DNA from: Deferribacteraceae bacterium V6Fe1
GTDB taxonomy: Bacteria > Chrysiogenota > Deferribacteres > Deferribacterales > Deferrivibrionaceae
DNA length: 64,000 bases
Reading direction: 5' to 3'
Assembly: GCA_022813675.1 (NCBI GenBank)
Contig: CP063375.1
Coordinates: forward strand, 818,001 to 882,000
The notes beneath the pieces were generated by a model. It made no database searches and had not been told where the DNA came from. It saw nothing but the letters and a program-made list of their open reading frames with translations. The position numbers and the translations under genes are program-made. Below are positions 17,061 to 26,506 of the stretch, in pieces. How positions within the stretch are numbered: position 1 is the stretch's first letter; every line of letters starts with the position of its first letter.

Positions 17061-18498
17061 ATATTAAAGTTGCAGTCTCCCCGTTTTTTTAATGGAATTA
17101 TGTAACTGATTGGTTTTATGTAAGAAATTGTAATAAAATAGTTGTAAGTACCTCTTTTCGCTGGTATAGTTGAATTTGCATAAACAACTAACAACCAAAC
17201 AAAAAGAGGTGTTTAATTATGACTGAATTATTAAAAAAAGTGAAGGGAAAAATTAGAGTAATGGTCCATAACTTTGAAGGTAAGGTAAGTCTACCATATG
17301 GTAAATTCATTCTGGAACTAGTATCAGGGGTATTAATAACAGGAAATTGTAACATTACTGAAATATCAAGAAGCCTGAATGAGAAAATAAAACTTAAAAC
17401 ACTATGAAACGTTTGTTTAATCATCTTGAGGGTAAGACTAATTTACTTGAATTAGCTAATGATTATTTATTATCACAAGCATCTACTAAAGTAGATGATA
17501 GTACAATAATAGCCCTTGATGATGGAGATATAAGCCATTTATTTGCTAATAATTTTGAGCAGTCCTGTAAAGTGAGAGATGGTAGCACAGGTAAATATCT
17601 CGAGGGTTATTATTTGAATCAGATAAGTTTATTTGATGACAAAAGTAATCAAACTTATCCTGCTTATCTTGGGATGTACAGCACAGAGAGTAAAGATTTT
17701 AAGAGTGCTAATACAGAAGGCTTAAAAAGTGTAGAAAGTTTTGTAACTAATGTTGGTAAAAAAGGCTTATGGGTAATGGATAGGGGCTATGATAATGGAG
17801 CTTATCTTGGCTATTTCCTAAAAGAATGTTTAAGTTTTATTGTGAGAATGAAGACCAACCGTCATTTAATTTATAAAGGGAAAAGCGTAAATATTGAAGA
17901 GTTAAATAAATCTATAAATAGAAGATATAAAAACGGAAAACATTTTAGATATGGATATTTGAAATGCTTTATAGAAATTAAATCAAAATTATATCCTGTC
18001 ACCCTAATATCACATAAAGGAGAATTTAATAAAGAATCCCATATATTTTTAACCAATGGACATTTAAGTAAATCAGAAGAAATTAAGAGGAGAATACGTG
18101 GCTATTATAGACGTTGGGGAGTAGAAGAAAGTTATAGATTTGAAAAGCAAGGCTTTGGCATAGAGAAATCAATAATAAGAAATTTTAATTCAATAAGGTC
18201 AATGCTTGGTGCAGTAATGCTTGCTTGGTCTGTACTGGTTGATATTAATGAAGATGAAATATTACGAGAAGAAGTAGTTCTTGCCTCAAAACCCGAAAAG
18301 AAGAAACGACCTCAGTTTATTTATTATACACTTTTAAGGGGTGTAAGAAATATTTTTGCTGGAGTTAAGACATTATATCTTCACAGGCGACGAAAGAAAA
18401 ATAAACTAAAACAACTGACAATAGAAGATTTCTTGTTCCCAAAAAGTTCACTATGCCATATAGTATGAAAAAAACGGGGAGACTACAGGATATTAAAG
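17061..18498 (+). mobile_element. IS4-family insertion sequence with 9-bp target duplication
   Basis: The element spans about 17070-18489. Its ends are inverted repeats: TGCAGTCTCCCCGTTTTTTT at the left (17071) and the same sequence with one mismatch (TGTAG) read inward from the right (18487). Both sides are flanked by ATATTAAAG (17061-17069 and 18490-18498), the target duplication. Inside is one transposase split into two overlapping frames. It lies between the DUF4412-like gene and the glycosylation island and interrupts no recognisable gene. Confidence 0.9.
17219..18468 (+). pseudogene. IS4-family transposase, split into two frames
   Basis: The first frame (17219-17407, 62 residues) and the second (17404-18468, 354 residues) together match one IS4-type DDE transposase. 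The N-terminal piece ends at ...NEKIKLKTL and the second begins MKRLFNHLEG, overlapping as ATGA. Catalytic residues are in the second part: ALDDGD (first Asp), VMDRGYD (second Asp) and a perfect IS4 signature Y-x2-R-x3-E-x6-K (YYRRWGVEESYRFEK). One base must be gained, or the ribosome must slip by -1, near 17400 to join them. I see no classical slippery heptamer, so a frameshift mutation is likelier than programmed slippage, though ATGA coupling could express the second part alone. Confidence 0.85.
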
Positions 18499-18638
18499 AA
18501 ATTGACATGTATGTCGATATATGACAAAGTGATGATGTATATGAGTAAGTTAATCAAATTTAACTTTATTTTGTGGATGTCTGATTTAAGTTGTCCACTG
18601 CGGTAGCTTTTGTCTAATTTTAATGTGATAAGGTAAGA
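18490..18638. other. Intergenic leader of the glycosylation island
   Basis: 149 bases between the IS4 element and the first glycosyltransferase. A 12-bp palindrome GACATGTATGTC overlaps TTGACA near 18502, and GATATA follows about 14 bases later, a poor promoter spacing. The ATG at 18639 is preceded by GATAAGG. Nothing firmer can be said. Confidence 0.3.
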
Positions 18639-21014
18639 ATGGATTTAAAAAATATTATAGAAAATTTTGATAATTTGAAAGAAACTGACAAAGGCTTGGT
18701 TTATTTTAACTCAGCAAAAAAACTTATACTACAAGAGATAGAGCGCAAAAACTTTAATGTATACTCTATAATTTTTGCTGCTCTAATTTTAAAAAACAAA
18801 ATAAAGCTTGAAAAAAGCCCTGTTGAATCTCAGTTAAGAAAAAGTTTAATAAAGGAATTTGGTAATATTAAAGATGTTGAAATCTCAAGTCACCCTTTAA
18901 AGCTTAACTTAGCTCTAATAATTTTTGTGACTGATGTTTTGCAAGGAAATTTTAAAAATAGTAAAGTTGATTTGTTAGAAAGGATTGTTGAGGTAAATGC
19001 CAACAACTTTGTATTAAACAATAATCAAGTAGCACCTTTTTTCCAAATTTTAAAATCTATTTATACTCTTGATGAAGTTGTGGAAATTCTTAAAAATAAT
19101 ATTTTTAAAGGTAAGTTTTGGAATAAAAGTTTATTTTCTAAAAAAACTGCATTTTTGTGGGTTTTCCCTATATTTTGGTCATGCTTTGGTTTTGAAAGGC
19201 AATTCAAATCTCTTTATGAGCCCTGGCTCAGTCTTTTTTACAAAGCTATTCAAAAGAAAGATACTGAGCTTGTGTTTTTTATGATGTTGCCGATGACACA
19301 CATCTATACAAATTTATCAACGACTCAGGAAGAATACAGGCAGTTTAACAAAGAAGTAAATATCCCTTTTGCTAACTATGTGCAGGAGCATGTTGTAAAT
19401 GAGTATAGTATTACTCCTTGCACCAAAAATGTTAAAAATGAAGATGAATCAAAGAAGATTGCTTATGTGTATGATAGAATTGTAGGAAGTTCCCCTGTAA
19501 AATTACTGTATTCACTATTAGAAAATCTTACTCAGCAAGATAATAAAAATGAATATTATGTATATGACTTGGAAATTATTGAAAAAACACCGTCCGATAA
19601 AAGATTTGTAGAGATGATTAAATCTTTGGGAGTTAAATATTTTAGTGCACACAGCACAGTGAAAGATATTGAGTATGGTGTTCATTACTATAGCCATATA
19701 GAAAAAGCTCTTAAATTAAGAGAAAAGATAATAGAAGATGATATAGATGTGCTAATTATGGGAAATAATTGGTCATATCCAATTTTTTTGTATGGCACAA
19801 GGACAGCTCCAAAGCAAATTTATTGGTGTCACGGAGCGTTTGAATTTGATGTCCCTGGTATAGATAAGAGGATTACTCATATACCGGAAGGCTCCCCAAT
19901 GCATCAAAATGATATACCTTTTGAGAGATTTCAGCTTAGACAAAGTGATATATTTTTTCAGGAAGAGGTTGAAGAAAACAAAAAGAAAGCCGCCGAAATA
20001 AGAAAAAAGTTTCCGGAAGATGTGATAATATTAGGGAGTATTGGAAGACTTATTAAACTTGAAGGTGAAGGCTATCTTGAAGCTGTGGCAGAAATAATGA
20101 AGCAAAATCCCGACACAATTTATCTTGCTTGTGGCACAGGTGGTACAGAAAATATTAAGAAAAAAATTAAAGAATTAGGTATTGCTGACCGATTCTACTT
20201 TGAAGGTTGGGTCGATCCGGCAATTTATGCGCATGTGATAGATGTGTATTTAAATACATTTCCCGATCCAAGTGGTGAGGCGTTGGTAGAATATAAGAAA
20301 TATAGGGCAGATGGTCAATCGGTAAGTTTATACGAGAATAGTAATAACATCGAAGCTTATTTAAATTTAGCGGATTTCTTTTTTGGCTTGAGATATTTGG
20401 AAAATAAAGATATCTTTTGTGTAAGAGAAAAGTATAGAAATAAGATATATGATTTAGTTGGCGGTAGAGCTCTTATTATTACTTTTGATTTTTTTGGTAA
20501 AAATAAGCAAGAAAAACTACAAATAAAATTGCAAGAGAATAATGATTTTATTTTTGTGACAAATAATGGTACTAATGATATTTTTTACAAAAATAAGAAA
20601 TTTACTTTTAATATAAATCCTTTCTTTTTTTATTTGTCATCAGATGTTTTATTTTTGAATTGTTGGGATGAGAGTATCCTGAAATATAATATTGATAATT
20701 CCTTTAGTAGAATTTACTTGTTAAATGATGAAAATATGAATCAAAAAATTTCTGTAGAAAAATGGTATGTTGAGCTTTCTGAAAAAATTAGTATAGTTAG
20801 AAACAATAGAATTAGCCATATAGAATTATTTAATTTTATTTTTAAAGATTTAAGAGATGATTTAAAAAGTAATTATTTTAAATTTAAGGGAAAGTACTAT
20901 GATTTGATTCAATATGAGCTAAGTCTTTTTTTAGATAGTTTTATTTTTAAAAATTTTATAGATATTCAGTCAAGAGTAATTGATATTTATAAAGAGTTAA
21001 GTAGCAGGATTTGA
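18639..21014 (+). CDS. Large GT-B glycosyltransferase, flagellin/surface glycosylation
   Basis: A 791-residue cytoplasmic protein. Residues 1 to about 265 are helical with no motif I know. Residues about 275-600 are a GT-B glycosyltransferase. The first half contains KIAYVYDRIVGSSPVKLL and IYWCHGAFEFD. The nucleotide-sugar half contains GSIGRLIKLEGEGY, IADRFYFEGWVDPAIYAHVIDVYLNTFPDPSGEALVE. This arrangement recalls HMW1C/SPINDLY-like protein glycosyltransferases (inference). The last 190 residues are unassigned. It opens the AT-rich island that ends at the flagellin gene and is followed 14 bases later by a radical-SAM gene, so flagellin or another surface protein or polysaccharide is the probable acceptor. 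Confidence 0.78.
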   Translation: MDLKNIIENFDNLKETDKGLVYFNSAKKLILQEIERKNFNVYSIIFAALILKNKIKLEKSPVESQLRKSLIKEFGNIKDVEISSHPLKLNLALIIFVTDVLQGNFKNSKVDLLERIVEVNANNFVLNNNQVAPFFQILKSIYTLDEVVEILKNNIFKGKFWNKSLFSKKTAFLWVFPIFWSCFGFERQFKSLYEPWLSLFYKAIQKKDTELVFFMMLPMTHIYTNLSTTQEEYRQFNKEVNIPFANYVQEHVVNEYSITPCTKNVKNEDESKKIAYVYDRIVGSSPVKLLYSLLENLTQQDNKNEYYVYDLEIIEKTPSDKRFVEMIKSLGVKYFSAHSTVKDIEYGVHYYSHIEKALKLREKIIEDDIDVLIMGNNWSYPIFLYGTRTAPKQIYWCHGAFEFDVPGIDKRITHIPEGSPMHQNDIPFERFQLRQSDIFFQEEVEENKKKAAEIRKKFPEDVIILGSIGRLIKLEGEGYLEAVAEIMKQNPDTIYLACGTGGTENIKKKIKELGIADRFYFEGWVDPAIYAHVIDVYLNTFPDPSGEALVEYKKYRADGQSVSLYENSNNIEAYLNLADFFFGLRYLENKDIFCVREKYRNKIYDLVGGRALIITFDFFGKNKQEKLQIKLQENNDFIFVTNNGTNDIFYKNKKFTFNINPFFFYLSSDVLFLNCWDESILKYNIDNSFSRIYLLNDENMNQKISVEKWYVELSEKISIVRNNRISHIELFNFIFKDLRDDLKSNYFKFKGKYYDLIQYELSLFLDSFIFKNFIDIQSRVIDIYKELSSRI

Positions 21015-21028
21015 TTAGGAGAATAATT

Positions 21029-22186
21029 ATGAGCAAAGAGTGGAAGGAAGATAAAAAATGGAATCCTTTTAACAGTCATAAACTACTTGCACATGTTGAA
21101 AGATGGAAGATGATTAGAAGAGGTGAGAAAATTCCTCCACCAGTACTTGTTACTATTGATCCGAGTAATATATGCAACCATAAATGTGAATGGTGTAATG
21201 CTTCTTATATAATGTCAAATCAGAATAATATGATGACAGAGAAAAATATTAAAGATATTGTAGAGTTGTTTGTTGATTAGAGGCTGGAGAGTTATAAAAT
21301 AAGTGCTGTTTGTATAGCCGGTGGAGGGGAGCCCCTTATGAATCCAAATACTGGGCTTTTGATTGACCTTCTAACAGCAAATGGAATTCAGGTTGGTGTT
21401 GTTACAAATGGATATTATATCAATGAATACTTAGAATCTCTTTCAAAATGTACATGGGTTGGTGTATCAGTTGATGCAGGGACAGAAAAAACTTTTAATA
21501 AATTAAAAGGATTGCCAGAAGAGGCTGATAACTTTAGTATTATATTAGATAACATCAGAATGTTAAAGAATTTTTCAGAGAAAAATAGAACTCTTTTATC
21601 GAAAAACCACCCTGCTTATGGTATAAGTTATAAATTTTTGTTATCAAATGAAAATATATATGAGGTTTATAAGGCTGCATTAATTGCAAAAGAAATTGGA
21701 TGCAAAAATTTTCATCTGAGACCTTCTTCTACTCCATGGAATATTCTAAACACAGCTAATGAAGTTGTATTTACTGAAGATGAGATAAAGGTCTACAATG
21801 GACAGATAGAAAAGGCACTGAAATTGGATGACGAGATTTTTAATGTTTATGGGGTTACTCATAAGTTTGATGGTCAATTCAAGAGGTGTAATAAATTTGA
21901 AAATTGTTATGCTGTATTTATGACAGGTGTTTTTATGCCTTCAAAAGAGGAAGGTAAAATCGACTTTGGCCTTTGTTGTGATAGAAGAGGAGATGAAAGG
22001 CTATTGTTAGCGTGTGGTATTTCTAAACTTTCTAATATAAAGGATTTATGGGGGAGTAAAAAGCACTGGGAAATTTTTGATAATATTAAAGTAAAGTCAC
22101 AATGCCCAAGATGTACATACCAACCACATAATCAAATATATGAGCAGGTTATTCTAAAAGATAGTATGACTTATATTTTTATATAA
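21029..22186 (+). pseudogene. Radical-SAM/SPASM-like protein interrupted by an in-frame TAG
   Basis: Frame 21029-21280 encodes the radical-SAM cluster motif CNHKCEWC and stops at TAG (21278-21280). The same frame stays open to 22186, and the bases directly after TAG encode RLESYKISAVCIAGGGEPLMNP, which contains the conserved GGEP motif of radical-SAM enzymes. One protein of about 385 residues was therefore split by a single amber codon. The C-terminal part carries several Cys (FGLCCDRR, SQCPRCTYQ) as in SPASM or twitch domains. An AGGAGA ribosome-binding site precedes ATG 21029. The likely ancestral codon is TGG, TTG, CAG or AAG; read-through or internal restart at ATG 21338 would separate the Fe-S motif from the rest. 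Substrate unknown. Confidence 0.85.
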
Positions 22187-22199
22187 GGAGTGATATAAG

Positions 22200-22964
22200 A
22201 TGATTGAAGAAGTAAAGCATTTTTGGGATCAAAGACCATGTAACATCAGGCACTCTCTTAAACCAGTCGGTACGAAAGAATATTTTGATGAGGTTGAAAA
22301 AAGAAAATATTTTGTTGAGCCTCACATTCCAAAATTTGCTGATTTTGGAAAATGGAAAAATAAAAAAGTTTTGGAAATCGGCTGTGGAATTGGAACAGAT
22401 TCTATAAATTTTGCAAAAAATGGAGCAAAATTAACATGTGTTGAACTGTCGGAGGAAAGCTTAAAATTATGCATAAAGAGATTTGATGTTTATGGTCTAA
22501 ATGCTGAATTTTATTTGGGTAATTGTGAAGAATTATCTAGCTTCTTGCCTATTCAAAAATATGACCTAATATATTCATTTGGTGTTTTGCATCATACTCC
22601 AAATATAAAAAAAGCAATTCACGAAATAAAAAAATACATGGATTCTAACTCTGAGCTTAGAATTATGCTATATGCAAAAAATTCCTGGAAAAATATAATG
22701 ATTGAAGCAGGTTTTGATCAGTATGAAGCCCAAAAAGGTTGTCCTATAGCTAATACTTATACACACGAAGAAATTAAGGAAATTTTAAAAGATTTTGAAA
22801 TATTATCATTAACTCAAGATCATATTTTTCCATATGCTGTAGAAAAATATATAGATTATAAGTATGAATTGCAGCCATGGTTTAAGAGTATGCCAAAGGA
22901 AATGTTTAAAGCTTTAGAAAAAAAACTTGGGTGGCATACTTTAATAGTTGCTAAACTGAGGTGA
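22200..22964 (+). CDS. Class I SAM-dependent methyltransferase
   Basis: A 254-residue methyltransferase of the Methyltransf_11/25 type. Motif I is VLEIGCGIGTDSINFAK (about residues 56-72), followed by the acidic ribose-binding residue in CVELSEESLK and the post-II segment YDLIYSFGVLHHTPNI. It begins with EEVKHFWDQRPCNIRHS, a start often seen in methyltransferases of surface-polysaccharide and flagellin-glycan clusters. It lies 13 bases after the broken radical-SAM gene with GGAGTGATA as ribosome-binding site. The acceptor, probably a sugar on a glycan, cannot be read from the sequence. Confidence 0.85.
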   Translation: MIEEVKHFWDQRPCNIRHSLKPVGTKEYFDEVEKRKYFVEPHIPKFADFGKWKNKKVLEIGCGIGTDSINFAKNGAKLTCVELSEESLKLCIKRFDVYGLNAEFYLGNCEELSSFLPIQKYDLIYSFGVLHHTPNIKKAIHEIKKYMDSNSELRIMLYAKNSWKNIMIEAGFDQYEAQKGCPIANTYTHEEIKEILKDFEILSLTQDHIFPYAVEKYIDYKYELQPWFKSMPKEMFKALEKKLGWHTLIVAKLR

Positions 22965-22968
22965 GTTT

Positions 22969-24267
22969 ATGAAAAAATCTATGAATATATCGGTAATAGG
23001 ACTTGGCAAACTTGGTGCATGTACTGCAGCATGCTTTGCATATAAAGGTTATAATGTTATTGGGGTAGATATTAATACTAAAGTCGTAGAGTTAATTAAT
23101 GCGGAATGTTCACCTTATATTGAACCAGGACTAGAAAAGTTGTTAAAAAATTGTGATGGGAGATTAAAAGCTGTAACCAATTATGAAGAAGCTATAAATA
23201 ATACAAATATTACTTTTTTGATCTTACCAACTCCTAGTGAACCTAATGGTGAATTTTCAGATAAGTATCTTAAAAATGCACTTTATGAACTGTCTAAAAT
23301 TTTTAGAGAAAAAAACAGTTACCATACATTTGTTGTAGTATCCACTGTATCACCGGGTACTAATAAGAATTCTATTATTCCCTTTATAGAGTTGGCTTCT
23401 GGTAAAAAATTGAACAAAGATTTTGGGGTTGTTTATAATCCGGAATTTATTGCACTTGGTAGTGTTATAAAAGACTTTTTAAATCCAGATATGGTTCTTA
23501 TTGGAGAAAGTAGCAAAAAAGATGGTGATCTTGTCGAAAGTATTTATAGAAATGTTTGTGAAAATAGTCCATATTTTGCAAGAATGAATATTATTAGCGC
23601 AGAGATTACTAAAATAAGTTTGAATTCTTTTGTGACAATGAAAATTAGTTTTGCGAATACTTTGGGGAATATATGTGAAAAGGTGCCTGATGCAAATGTC
23701 GATAATATTACAAATGCATTAGGATCAGATAAGAGAATTTCACCGTATTACCTCAAAGCTGGTTCTCCATACGGTGGTCCATGTTTTCCAAGGGATAATA
23801 GAGCTTTTGCAGCTTTTACTGAAAAATTTGGAATAGATGCCAAGCTTGCGAAAGCAACTGATGAGATAAATGATTTTCAAACGGACAAAATTGTAAAAAG
23901 TATACTAATGAATTTACCAGTTGATAGAAAAATTTCTATAATTGGTCTTACTTATAAGGAAGGGACACCTGTATTAGATGAATCTTTAGGAATGAAATTA
24001 ATAAATAAGTTAAGCAATAATATAGCAATTTATGTTTTTGATGACTTCAGCCATATATACGATAATAGTATTAATTTTCCGAATAATGTTATTTTATGTG
24101 ATTCTCTAGAAAAATGCCTAAACAGCACATCACTGCATATTCCTATCATAATAAAAAACAATTATGAAATAATTAAGTATTATTACTCTACTATTGGTAG
24201 AGAAATAAAGATTTTAGATATTTGGAGAATTTTTGATAATATTAATAATAAGTTAATGATAATATAA
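22969..24267 (+). CDS. UDP-glucose/GDP-mannose 6-dehydrogenase family protein
   Basis: A 432-residue NAD-dependent nucleotide-sugar dehydrogenase producing a uronic acid sugar. The N-terminal Rossmann motif is VIGLGKLGACTAACFA, the domain-linking helix is present (NSFVTMKISFANTLGNICE), and the catalytic cysteine lies in GGPCFPRDN (near residue 268), close to the family GGxCFxKD motif. The C-terminal nucleotide-sugar domain is shorter and more divergent than usual (SIIGLTYKEGTPVLDES is kept). It starts 5 bases after the methyltransferase. It probably supplies a UDP-hexuronate to the neighbouring glycosyltransferases. Confidence 0.85.
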   Translation: MKKSMNISVIGLGKLGACTAACFAYKGYNVIGVDINTKVVELINAECSPYIEPGLEKLLKNCDGRLKAVTNYEEAINNTNITFLILPTPSEPNGEFSDKYLKNALYELSKIFREKNSYHTFVVVSTVSPGTNKNSIIPFIELASGKKLNKDFGVVYNPEFIALGSVIKDFLNPDMVLIGESSKKDGDLVESIYRNVCENSPYFARMNIISAEITKISLNSFVTMKISFANTLGNICEKVPDANVDNITNALGSDKRISPYYLKAGSPYGGPCFPRDNRAFAAFTEKFGIDAKLAKATDEINDFQTDKIVKSILMNLPVDRKISIIGLTYKEGTPVLDESLGMKLINKLSNNIAIYVFDDFSHIYDNSINFPNNVILCDSLEKCLNSTSLHIPIIIKNNYEIIKYYYSTIGREIKILDIWRIFDNINNKLMII

Positions 24268-24279
24268 ACGGAGTCAATT

Positions 24280-24852
24280 ATGGAACATTATCTAATATTT
24301 TATATATTTAGAAAGTGGAATGGAAATGTTGAAAACAAATATTTTATTAATTTTATAGGTTCTAAAATCAATGGAAATTTTTATGAGGAAAAGATTTTTA
24401 ATTATAATAAAAATCATTATGTTTTTAAAAAAAATTTCCACTTTTGATAAAGAGTATTTTGAGTGGATTGATTTATTAGAAGCTGTTTATGATGCAAATA
24501 ATAAAGTTTTTACTATGTTAGAGCTAGGGACAGAATATGGAACGTGGCCTTTGAATGATGCACGTGCTTGTAATTTATGAACAAAAATTATAATCTTTGT
24601 GGTATTGAAGCAGAACCTTCACATTACAAAGTGATGTTAGAACATTTGATTGATAATTTAGGGAGCACTAGAAATGTTAGTATTTTAAATTTTGCGGTAT
24701 CAGACACAGAAGATGAAGAAGTTCTGTTTGTTGTTGGACATCCAAAATTATGGCATGGACAATCAATTGTTAATAACCCAAATTTAGAAATAAAAGATTT
24801 TCCAGACTCAAAAGTTATTCCAATAAAAGTAGTCACTATGAGTGAATTATGA
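24280..24852 (+). pseudogene. Decayed FkbM-type methyltransferase (two frameshifts, truncated end)
   Basis: A GGAG ribosome-binding site and ATG at 24280 begin a frame that stops at 24445-24447, just after a run of eight A (24427-24434). With seven A it would continue as STFDKEYFEWIDLLEAV into the FkbM-like SAM motif MLELGTEYGTW. That second frame stops at 24580; one more base near 24573-24576 would lead into NYNLCGIEAEPSHYKVMLEH, the typical acidic-loop part of this family. The frame ends at VVTMSEL, where intact family members go on with their conserved DLIDxDIQG segment, so the C-terminus is also missing. The stop overlaps the next radical-SAM gene (ATGA), so coupling may have outlived function. 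Confidence 0.78.
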
Positions 24853-25799
24853 AATTCTTAAATAGAAACCATTATGCTTTGATATTTGGAGAAAAGTGTA
24901 ACTTAGCATGTTCATATTGTAGTTATGGGTTAAACAAAAAAAATGCTGATAAATTCCAAAGTAGCGCAATAGAAAATAATATAAGTATGTTAGTAAAGAT
25001 ATTAGAAAATTTGGGGAATGTTGCGGTTACTGTTTCAGGCGGTGAACCAGCTTTATTTAGTAATTTTCCTCAGTTAATTAAAAAATTACCAAAAATTAAA
25101 TGGATAGTTTTTACTAATTTAACCATTCTACCTGAATGGTATTTTGATGATAACATTTCATTGTTGGTTCCATCTTATCACAATATTGTTGATAAATTAA
25201 ATTTTCTAAAAAATATAAAACTCTTAAAAAGAGAAGGTAAAAGAATGCATTGTAAAATTATAGTTCATCCTAACAACGAATATAGAGATTTGGATCTATT
25301 CGAAAAACTATGGGAAATCAGTATTCCAACAAGTTTTGTGCCTCTAGAATATACTTATTTTTTTAGGGAAGAGTTTTTAAAAAGCTTAATTACAAAATAC
25401 AGAACATCTCTTCTTTATAATTCAAGATTTTTTAGGTTAGACTATTTATGTTCAAGGAAGTGTAAAGCAGGAACTTTGGATGGTTTTCAAATTAATTCTG
25501 ATTGTACAATAGTTAGATGTTCAACAAATCAGATTAAAATTTCAGATATTTTTAATTTTCACCTCTATAGTAAGAAAGTTCAATGTAATGTTAATAGTAG
25601 TTGTTATTGTGAATGGCATCATTGGAATGAATGGACACTGGCAAATGATAATGAGATTTGGAGTGACTATGTAACTAAAGGTATTTATAAAAAACCAACA
25701 ATTAAAGAATTGTATGAATTTATAATAAAAATGAGGTGGTTAGAATCGGGAAGAAATTTAGAAAGCAAAACTACTTCACTATTTGAGGGGGTTTTATAG
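24849..25799 (+). CDS. Radical-SAM protein with Cys-rich C-terminal region
   Basis: A 316-residue radical-SAM protein. The [4Fe-4S] SAM motif is CNLACSYC (residues about 17-24), VSGGEPALF is the GGEP motif, and the C-terminal part holds six further Cys (LCSRKC, RCST, QCNVNSSCYCEWHHW) that may bind a SPASM-like auxiliary cluster. It starts inside the end of the decayed FkbM gene. Its substrate is unknown. By position among methyltransferases and glycosyltransferases next to flagellin, it may modify a surface sugar or peptide side chain (inference). Codon and base composition are AT-rich like the rest of the island. Confidence 0.82.
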   Translation: MKFLNRNHYALIFGEKCNLACSYCSYGLNKKNADKFQSSAIENNISMLVKILENLGNVAVTVSGGEPALFSNFPQLIKKLPKIKWIVFTNLTILPEWYFDDNISLLVPSYHNIVDKLNFLKNIKLLKREGKRMHCKIIVHPNNEYRDLDLFEKLWEISIPTSFVPLEYTYFFREEFLKSLITKYRTSLLYNSRFFRLDYLCSRKCKAGTLDGFQINSDCTIVRCSTNQIKISDIFNFHLYSKKVQCNVNSSCYCEWHHWNEWTLANDNEIWSDYVTKGIYKKPTIKELYEFIIKMRWLESGRNLESKTTSLFEGVL

Positions 25800-25801
25800 T
25801 A

Positions 25802-26506
25802 ATGAAAAATGTTATTTATACAAAAGTACCAAATTTTGGAAATATTGAGTTAATAGACTACTATGATGAGTTTTTGTGGTATTATCCTGATTGTGAGCTT
25901 GAAACCAAGAAATGGGTAACAGATAATTGTAAAGATGATTGGATTATTTTAGACTGTGGAGCAAATATAGGTTATTATACAATATTATTTGCTAAACTTG
26001 CGAATAAAGGCTATGTTTATGCTTTTGAACCTACCGATACTATTGTAAAGTTAAAGAACAACTTAGAATACCATAAGATAACTAATGTTAAGATTATTCA
26101 CAAGGCTTTAGCTGATACAACATGTGTAAAAAGAGACAAAATCTACAAGATTTGGGGTAAAGAGGCTGAATTTAAGAGTTTCGAATTTATAACCATTGAT
26201 GATTTTATCGAGGGAGAAAATGTTAATAAAATTGATTTAATAAAAATAGATGTTGACTCATATGATTTTGAAGTTTTAAAAGGAGCAGAAAAAACATTAA
26301 AAAAATTCAACCCTTTTGTCATTGTAGAATTAAATCATGCATTAAGTTTGAGAAATACATCAATTTATCATGCTATAGAGTGGATGAAAAATATTGGTTA
26401 TGATAAAGGATCAGTATTAGATCATGAAAATATAATTTTCAAAAAAAATTATGAGTTTGTAGATGTAGAACCATTTACTTTATTGTTTAAAAGAAGAACT
26501 CTATGA
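25802..26506 (+). CDS. FkbM-family methyltransferase
   Basis: A 234-residue SAM methyltransferase of the FkbM group. Motif I is IILDCGANIGYYTILFAKL (residues about 48-66), the acidic loop is YAFEPTDTI, and the family-typical IDLIKIDVDSYDFEVLKGAE segment with the acidic metal- or substrate-facing residues is complete near residues 140-160. It lies 2 bases after the radical-SAM gene and overlaps the next methyltransferase by 4 bases (ATGA). This intact copy contrasts with the decayed FkbM paralogue 1 kb upstream. Likely role: O-methylation of a glycan on flagellin or the cell surface. Confidence 0.88.
   Translation: MKNVIYTKVPNFGNIELIDYYDEFLWYYPDCELETKKWVTDNCKDDWIILDCGANIGYYTILFAKLANKGYVYAFEPTDTIVKLKNNLEYHKITNVKIIHKALADTTCVKRDKIYKIWGKEAEFKSFEFITIDDFIEGENVNKIDLIKIDVDSYDFEVLKGAEKTLKKFNPFVIVELNHALSLRNTSIYHAIEWMKNIGYDKGSVLDHENIIFKKNYEFVDVEPFTLLFKRRTL

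Noticed and set aside
17395-17410. Programmed -1 frameshift in the IS4 transposase
   Set aside because: The frame change would need to be -1, but I see no X-XXY-YYZ heptamer in phase and no obvious stimulatory stem just downstream.
21278-21280. TAG as a pyrrolysine or other recoded codon
   Set aside because: No recoding signal or pyl gene is visible, and nonsense mutation or sequencing error is simpler. Kept only as an alternative in the finding.
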